64,000 bases of DNA, taken from positions 20,713,113-20,777,112 of the forward strand of contig CM039465.1 of assembly GCA_022414725.1 (NCBI GenBank), in the 5' to 3' direction. Positions within the stretch are counted from its first letter, which is position 1, and every line of letters begins with the position of its first letter. Of the stretch, positions 22,165 through 30,900 are shown one piece after another. Origin of the DNA: Microglena sp. YARC. Lineage: Eukaryota > Chlorophyta > Chlorophyceae > Chlamydomonadales > Chlamydomonadaceae. The translations under genes and the position numbers were made by a program. The notes beneath the pieces were generated by a model. That model ran no database searches, was not told the origin of the DNA, and was given only the letters and a program-made list of their open reading frames with translations.

Positions 22165-24249
22165 GAAGAAAGAAAGAAAGAAAGGAAGAAAGCAAGGAAG
22201 AAAGCAAGCAAGCAAGCAAGCAAGGAATAAAGCAAGGAAGAATGCAAGCAAGGTGGCAAGGAAGGAAGCAAGCAAGCAAGAAAGCAAGCAAGGAAGAAAG
22301 CAAGGAAGCAAGGAAGCAAGCCACCCAATAAACCAGCATTTTAAAGACGTGTAAAGAACATCGAAAGGAAATAGAAGGATGTACGAAGGACATGTGCAGC
22401 ACATCGAAAGGACGTAGAAAGGATATAGGAAGGACGTGCGCGGTGTGCGTATGTTACAGTTCAGGGGTAGGCCAAATATACGAAAAGGACTTTCCCAACC
22501 GTGATAGGAAGGGCTAAATTGAAAAAGCATTGATGAACTGATTTCCAAACAATCGTTGTACTGATGGGCAGACATTGTTTTTTATTTCAGATTTCTATAG
22601 TCCAGGTTGAGTAGCTACTTGGGCTACTCAACCCTGATTTCAGGATAGTTGCGTAGCCATCGCATGGCGGAGCGCGGAGCCTGGGGGGGTCGGGAGGCAG
22701 CGCGTCCCGTTATCGGGGGGTCCGGGGGGTGTAGCATTTGATGGAATGGCGACAGAATGGCGACGCGTCGCCTAAAAAAGAAACACTGCGGGCAGAATGA
22801 AGGGCGCATGAAGGACGTATACAGCACGTTGTGCTTTGACCTCATGAGAGTCTACCACACTCTGTTTATTTTTTTGGCTACGTGTTGCAGCTTCTAGGCA
22901 GCTCCCTTTCCCTGTCCTTGGGCTAAACCTGAAGCTAGCTAGTGCGTCTGAAAGCTGCCATAATAGGCATTCCAATGCAGCTGGAAGCTATGGGGTGGGG
23001 TGTGGAAGCTGGGTTGGGGGGGCGGGGAGCTGGGTAGAAGCTGGTAGGTTATACACTCTGATGGTGACTTTCCCCAGCTGCGGCGTACGGGAGGGTCCCC
23101 TTATAACCACGCCCCTCAAGGCGTTTTTTTTTTACACACCTTGCATGCCTTCTTGCCCTTTTCCAAAGTGTCCTTAGTATAGTTCCTGAAGCCATCGGAC
23201 TGGATTCTTCTTCTAGGCAGCTCCCTTTCCCCGTCCTTGGGCTCAACCTGAAGCTAGCTAGTGTGTCTGAAAGCTGCCATAACAGGCATTCCGATGCAGC
23301 CGGAAGCTATGGGGTGGGGGGTGGAAGCTGGTTGGTTACACACCTTGCATGCCTTCTTGCCCTCTTCCAAAGTGTCCTGAGTATAGTTCATGAAGCCATC
23401 AGACTGGAGGAAGAAGTCATGTTCCGGGCTCCATTCTTCGTAATCCATGCCGTTCACAATACCTGAAAGCTTCCACTCTTCTTCATTCAAGAGCTCATGG
23501 AGCCCCCATCCACCCTCCTGCGGGCATCGATAGAATGAGTGTACACACACGAGGGATAAACATTATAGGGGTAGGACCTCATGAACATCCCATCCACCCA
23601 CATGCGGGTATTGATAGAATGCGTGTACTCACAAGAGGCTTAAAATAACAGGGCAAGGACCTCATGCACACCCCATCCACCTGCTTGCGGGCATTGATAG
23701 ACTATAGATTAGAAGATCCCCCCTAGGATTTGTGAAGCAGGAAACCACCACCACCACCACTACCACCTCCGCCACCAGATTTGAAGGCACTCTCTGTCCC
23801 CCCTTCACCCCCTTCTCTGTCCCCCTCACCACCACACCCACCCCCACCCCACCACATGCTTTCAAAGCCCTCACCGTTGTCTTGCACTCCCATGCATAGC
23901 CATCTGAGACAGCCACCACCACCACCACCATCACCACCACCACCACCTGATGTTAAAGCTCTCTCTGCCCACCACCACCCCACTCCCACCACATGCTTTC
24001 AAAGCCCTCACCGGTGTCTTGCACTCCCATGCATAGCCATCTGAGACAGCCACGAGTCTCTGTGATGCCATGATGCCTGCCTTCAACACATTCATGTGCT
24101 TTCCACCCACAGGGTCATCTAGGAAGAACGTGCTCTTGTACTCATCACTGAGTTCCAGGTTATCTACCTACAGGGGTTGGTGGGTTGATGGATGGTGGGT
24201 TGGTGGGTGATGTTCTTGTACTCATCACTCAGTTCCAGGTTATCTACCT

Positions 24250-24283
<34 letters not shown>

Positions 24284-24920
24284 TGGTGGGTTTGTGGATG
24301 GTGGGTTTGTGGATGGTGGATGGTGGGTTGGTGGATGGTGGGTTGGTGGATGGTGGGTGGTGGCTTGCTGGGTTGGTGGATGGTGGGTTGGTGGATGGTG
24401 GGTGGTGGCTTGCTGGGTTGGTGGATGGTGGGTTGGTAGGGTGGTGGGTGATGCTCTTGTACTCATCACTCATTTTAGGTTGTCTACCTATGAGGTTGGT
24501 AGGTGGTGCGTGAATGGATGGTGGGTTGGTGGGTGATGGGTTTGTGGGTGGTGGGTGGGTGATGCTCTTGAACTCGTCACTAAGTTAGAAGTAATCTACC
24601 TATGGGGTGGTAGGTGGTGGTTTTGTAGATGATGGGTGATGGGCTGGTGGTTTTGTTGGGTGGTGGGTGGTGGGTGGGTGGTACTCCCCTTTTCGCCTCT
24701 AGTTTGTTTCCTCTTTTGAACTGACCTAGTTTGTTTTTCAGGTTTGTGGGGGTGCTTTAAAAACCCTAGTTCTTCCTGTTATAAAATTTGATGGTCGGAA
24801 GGCTGTACTGCTGTCCTGGCTCGGCAATGATTTGCTGAGTTTATGTAACATACCCTCCCCCCACCCCCTCTCCCTCCCTCTTTCTCTTTCTCTTTCTCTT
24901 TCTCTTTCTCTTTTTCTTTT

Positions 24921-24992
<72 letters not shown>

Positions 24993-27900
24993 GGTGTTCT
25001 TGCCTGAGTTCAGATCAAGATAAAATAGTCAAATTAAGCATGAAAAAAAATACTCTGGTCCTTACCGCAGCGAATGGGGCCCTTCCTTGGTGGGCCATGT
25101 TGTGGATAACAAAAATGCATCGGGCATAGGTCATATGTCCGTAGTCGCGGTAGTGAGCCTGCAAGAGCAAAGCAGAGACTGGTTATGTTGCCAGTAGCTG
25201 GTCATGTTGGCAGTAGCTGGTCATGTTGGTAGTCGTGGTAATGAGCCTGCAAGAGCAAAGCAGAGACTGGTTATGTTGGCAGTATCTGGTCATGTTGGCA
25301 GTAGCTGGTCATGTTGGTAGTCGTGGTAATGAGCCTGCAAGAGCAAAGCAGAGACTGGTTATGTTGGCAGTGGCTGATCATGTTGGCAGTAGCTGGTCAT
25401 GTTGGTAGTCGCGGTAGTGAGCCTGCAAGAGCAAAGCAGAGACTGGTTATGTTGGCAGTAGCTGATCATGTTGGCAGTAGCTGGTCATGTTGGTAGTCGT
25501 GGTAATGAGCCTGCAAGAGCAAAGCAGAGACTGGTTATGTTGGCAGTAGCTGATCATGTTGGCAGTAGCTGGTCATGTTGGTAGTCGTGGTAATGAGCCT
25601 GCAAGAGCAAAGCAGAGACTGGTTATGTTGGCAGTAGCTGGTCATGTTGGCAGTAGCTGGTCATGTTGGTAGTCGTGGTAATGAGCCTGCAAGAGCAAAG
25701 CAGAGACTGGTTATGTTGGCAGTAGCTGGTCATGTTGGCAGTAGCTGGTCATGTTGGTAGTGAGCTTGCATGAGCAGAGACAGGTTATTAAGAAAAAGAA
25801 AAAGAATAAGAATTGCCAACATGGCAAGGGTAATTTCCAACATGACCATCTACTGCCAACATGACAAGCTATTTCCAGCATGACCAGCTACTGCCAACAT
25901 CACCAGATCAAAATGACCTATAACACCACCACTGCCATCGCCATGGTGTTGGTCCAGACCATGATGACCAGTGACATCACCAACATCTACTGCCTTAGCC
26001 CGTTTCAGTGATATGATTGGTCTAGTGGTACACCTAATTGCTTAAACGGAGCGGGGTTGGGGGTTCTATTCCCCATATGGTCACCCTGAGCGTTGCAGGT
26101 CGTTGTCAACCGCGATGGTAGCTTGCCCAGTCGAGGTGGTAGACCGTTCTCTGTCCGCGTACGACGGGTTCCTTTAATACCACGCCCCACCAGGCGTTAT
26201 CATTACTTTTTCTACTGCCATCGGCATGGTGTTAGTCTCGACCAACATCATGAAGCAAGTGCTAACACGATGCAGAGACAGGTAGTGCCAAAATGAATAC
26301 ACAAAAACGTTAGTAAGGAGATAAATAAATATAATAAATACAATAAATAAATAAATACATGATAGGAAGGAGATAAATAAATATGATAAATACAATAAAT
26401 AAATCAATACATGATAGTAAGGAGATAAATCAATACATGATAGTAAGGAGATAAATAATATAATAAATACAATAAATAAATCAATACATGATAGTAAGAT
26501 GATAAATAAATGAAATCAATCAATCAATACATGATAGTAAGGAGATAAATACCATAAATACATTGTAGTACTGAGGTATTCAGATCACCTCACAAAGCAC
26601 TACAAGCACTGCCACAGCCACCTCCATCACCCTTACCACCACAACCATCATCACCCTTACGACAACCCTTAACACTCTCACCACCCATCCCCAGCCTCAG
26701 CCCCAACCCCTGACCCAGCTCCAGCCCCAGCCCCAGCCCCAGCCCTAGCCTTGTGCAAAGCTGTGTGGGTGAGTTGGTTGTGGGGGGGGAGGGTTTGGAG
26801 TGTGGGCTTTGGAGTATGGGGCGCTAGGTGTGGAGATCAGGTTGTGTGGCGTGGGTTGGTTGGTGGTGGGTGGTGGATGGTTGATGCATGTTTAGCGTGA
26901 GGCCCTACCTGCAGGCACACCGGGAGCAGAGCCGTGTGCCCCACACCCTACGCCTCACACTCCCCCCCCCCCCCCCCCTCCACACACTGCTTTGCTTCCT
27001 GCGTACCTGCAGATACACCGGGAGGAGAGCTGTGTGCCAGTCATTGGCGATGAATGTGAGGTTGCTATCACCATAGGTGACACCGCCACATGGCACGTGC
27101 CACACCGCTTCTATGGCGGCCTTGGAGAGAAGAGCACAGCGGAAGAGGAGGGCTTCTTGATCCCCGCCCCCGTAGATGTCTTGCTCACGGCCATGGTAGC
27201 AATGGTGGTCGATGAAAACGTAATCAACTGATGTGGGGGGTGAGTTGGTGGTTGGTGGTTGGTAGATGGTCGATGAAAACGTAATCAACTGCGGTGGGTT
27301 GGTGGTGGTTGGTGGTTGGTGGGTTGGTGGGCTTGGAGAGAAGGGCGCAGCGGAAGAGGAGGGCTTATTGATCACCGCCCGCGTAGATGTCTTACTCGCG
27401 GCCATGGTAGCAATGGTGGTCGATGAAAACGTAATAAACTGTGGTGGGTTGGCGGGTGGTGCGTGGTTTGGTGGTTTGGTGGGTGGGTTGGTGGGTGGAG
27501 CATGGGTTAGTGGTGGTGGTGGGTGGGTGGGTTGGTGGGTTGGTGGGTGGTGGGTGGTGGGAACAGTGGAGGTTGTATTCTAGCATGAGCAGTTAGATGG
27601 TTCTGTTTGTTTCAAGCACAGCAGCAAGGACGGTGAATGAAAGCATGATGTGCTGCCTTACACTAGGGAATGTAGTTCAGTACCGGTGATGACCAGTTGG
27701 GAATCATGAGGCCAAGCCAAGCCAAGCCAAGCCAAAGATAGGATCATGAGGCCAAGCCAAGCCAAACCAAAGTCAGGATCATGAGGCCAGACCAAGCCAA
27801 GCCAAGCCAAGCCAAAGGCAGGATTATGAGGCCAGGCCAAGCCAAACAAGGCCAAATACAGGATCATGAGGCCAGGACAAGCCAAACCAAAGTCAGGATC

Positions 27901-30900
27901 ATGAGGCCAGGCCAAGCCAAGCCAAGCCAAGCCAAAGACAGGATCATGAGGCCAGGCCAAGCCAAACAAAGCCAAATACAGGATCATGAGGTCAGGACAA
28001 GCCAAACCAAAGTCAGGATCATGAGGCCAGGCCAAGCCAAGCCAAGCCAAAGACAGGATCATGAGGCCAGGCCAAGCCAAACAAAGCCAAATACAGGATC
28101 ATGAGGCCAGGACAAGCCAAACCAAAGTCAGGATCATGAGGCCAGGCCAAGCCAAGCCAAGCCAAGCCAAAGACAGGATTATGAGGCCAAAGACAGGATC
28201 ATGAGGCCAAAGACAGGATTATGAGGCCAAAGACAGGATCATGAGGCCAAAGGCAGGATTATGAGGCCAAAGACAGGATCATGAGGCCAGGCCAAGCCAA
28301 ACAAAGCCAAGTACAGGATCATGAGGCCAGGATAAGCCAAACCAAAGTCAGGATCATGAGGCCAGGCCAAGCCAAGCCAAGCCAAAGGCAGGATCATGAG
28401 GCCAGGCAGAGCTGAACCAAAGTCAGGATCATGAGGTCAGGCCAAGCTAAGCCAATCCAAGCCAAAGACAGGATTATGAGGCCAAAGACAGGATCATGAG
28501 GCCAAGCCAAGTAAAGCCAAGCCAATCCAAGCTAGTGACAGGATCATGAGGCCAAGCCAAGTAAAGCCAAGCCAATCCAAGCTAGTGACAGGATCATGAG
28601 GCCAAGCCAAGTAAAGCCAAGCCAATCCAAGCTAGTGACAGGATCATGAGGCCAAGCCAAGTAAAGCCAAGCCAATCCAAGCTAGTGACAGGATCATGAG
28701 GCCAAGCCAAGTAAAGCCAAGCCAATCCAAGCTAGTGACAGGATCATGAGGCAAATCCAAGCCAAGCAACTCACCGTTGTCAATGCAAGCATGGAAATAG
28801 CGAACCTGCAAAGCAGTACACGGGAGGCTCACGTTAATTTGTCGTCAGGTTTTTTTTCCATTGTAATCATAGTTCCCTTCGATGTTCCATTTTTGGGCTA
28901 CGCGTAGCAGCTATCACCCAGCTCCATTAGCATGAGACCGAGCCAAGCCCTAAGGTTACAGCTGCATTGGAACGCCTGTCACGTCGGCTTTCAGGCGCAC
29001 TAGCTAGCTACAGGTTTGGCCAAAGGGTGGGTGAAAGGAGCTGCCTAGAATAGAATAGAATAAATATATGCTCAGAATAGAATAGAAATATGCCTAGAAT
29101 AGAATAAACCTAGAATATGCCTAGAATAAACCTAGAATATAGAATAGAAACCTAGAATATAGAATAAACCTAGAATATGCCTAGAATAGAAATATGCCTA
29201 GAATAGAATAAACACATGCCTAGAATAGAATAGAATAAACATAGCCCTAGAACAAAACAGAGGTTCCCTTATTGGTGACTGGCCCAAGTGCAAGCAAACG
29301 GGCTGGCCCCCTCAACTTCACGCCTCGTAATAAGGCTTACTATTTTATTTTGTATAAGGGACCTACCCTTGGTGGTTGTCCCCGGTGCAAGCAAACGGGC
29401 TGGCCCCCTCAACTTTACTCAACTTTACTCAACTTTATGTTTTCCTGCTATATACAGCGATTCCTAGTTTTTACCCCGTTTTAGCGAAATTATGGCTATA
29501 CAAAAGTTTTAAAAAAAGTTTGTGTTCCTTTTTTTTGCCTTAAATCGCCCTTAAAAGCTTAAACACAGCTGTAGAAGCAGGTAGAAGCTTTAAAAACTAT
29601 AAAAAGCACTAAAACGCTGCCCCTGGAGGAGGCCAAAAACCATTAAGCTAGAAAACATCCACTTTCAGATTTGAAAAAGAAATCACATGAACAAATAACC
29701 ACTGCTTTCTGTTGAAGGCACAGTCAGTCAATGCCACCGTCTATTCTAGGGCTACGCTCAGGAGAGCAACAGATCGAAGCATCTTCTAAAACATGTTGGT
29801 AAGTAATGATGACGCTTGGTGGGGCGTGGTGCTAAGGGAGCTCGTCGTACGCGGGTAGGGAGCGGTCTTCTACCTAAACTGGACAAGCTACCATCGCGGT
29901 TGACAACGACCTGCATCGCCAAGAGCGACCGAAGGAAGATTCGATCCCCCGGCTCTTCATCCTCAAAGTGATTTGGTCTGCCAGTAGACCAATGTATATC
30001 ACTGAAAGGGGCTAACGTTTTGGTAAAATAGTCAAAGCTTGTTGATTCACCTGAAATCGGCAATGCCTCTTTTGGGGACTACACATAGCACCTTTCCGGC
30101 AGCCACATTTCCCTGCCCTGGGGGAAACCAGAAGCTAGCTAGAGTGACTGAAAGCATAACAAGCTGAAAAACTGCATGAGGGAGTGGTCATGTGGGGGAA
30201 TTCTGACTGGACCGCCTTCCTTTGGCAGTCGCGGGCCAGTCTGAAGCATTTTAGAAACTCAATTTTAGACAAGTACCGGCCCTCTGGTAAGCTAGTACTG
30301 AAAGCATAACAAGCGGAATTTTTGATGCACCTGAAAGCTTTGGGCTTGACCTAGTGGCTGGCTAATGGAGCTGGCTGGAAGCTGCCATGAAAAGACGCAG
30401 TGATTATCAGTTTGACTCAGTGGCTGGCTAATGGAGCAGGCTGGAAGCTGCCATGAACAAAAAGAGTGATTATCGGCTTGACTCAGTGGCTGGCTATCCT
30501 GAATCTCACCCACCTCTTGCAACTGGTCAAACATATTGATCTGGACACACACGCCAGTGTCAACGGCTTCCTGGTAGTCGCCATAACGAGGGGCAACAAC
30601 CATCACGCGATGACCTCGTCTGCACAGTCCCTTGGGCAGTGTGCCAACAACATCACCCAGCCCGCCTGTCAACACGAAATTTGGTACGAGATTTGATTTC
30701 AGGTTTGGGGCAAGTGTAAGATTCTTGAACTTGAACTTGGACTTAAACGGGAACTTGGATCCATAACGAGGGGCAACAACCATCACCCAATGGCCTCGAC
30801 TGCGCAGTTCCTTGGGCAGTGTGCCAACAACGTCACACAGCCCACCTGTCAACAAGAAAGTTTGAGGAGAGTCAGGGCAAGAGCAAGTTTCTTGAACTTT

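Noticed and set aside
20964..22402. Overlapping ORFs of 280-330 codons rich in CIVLYC
   Set aside because: They translate the CAGTACAATA array beside SSII exon 8; no start, composition or splice support.
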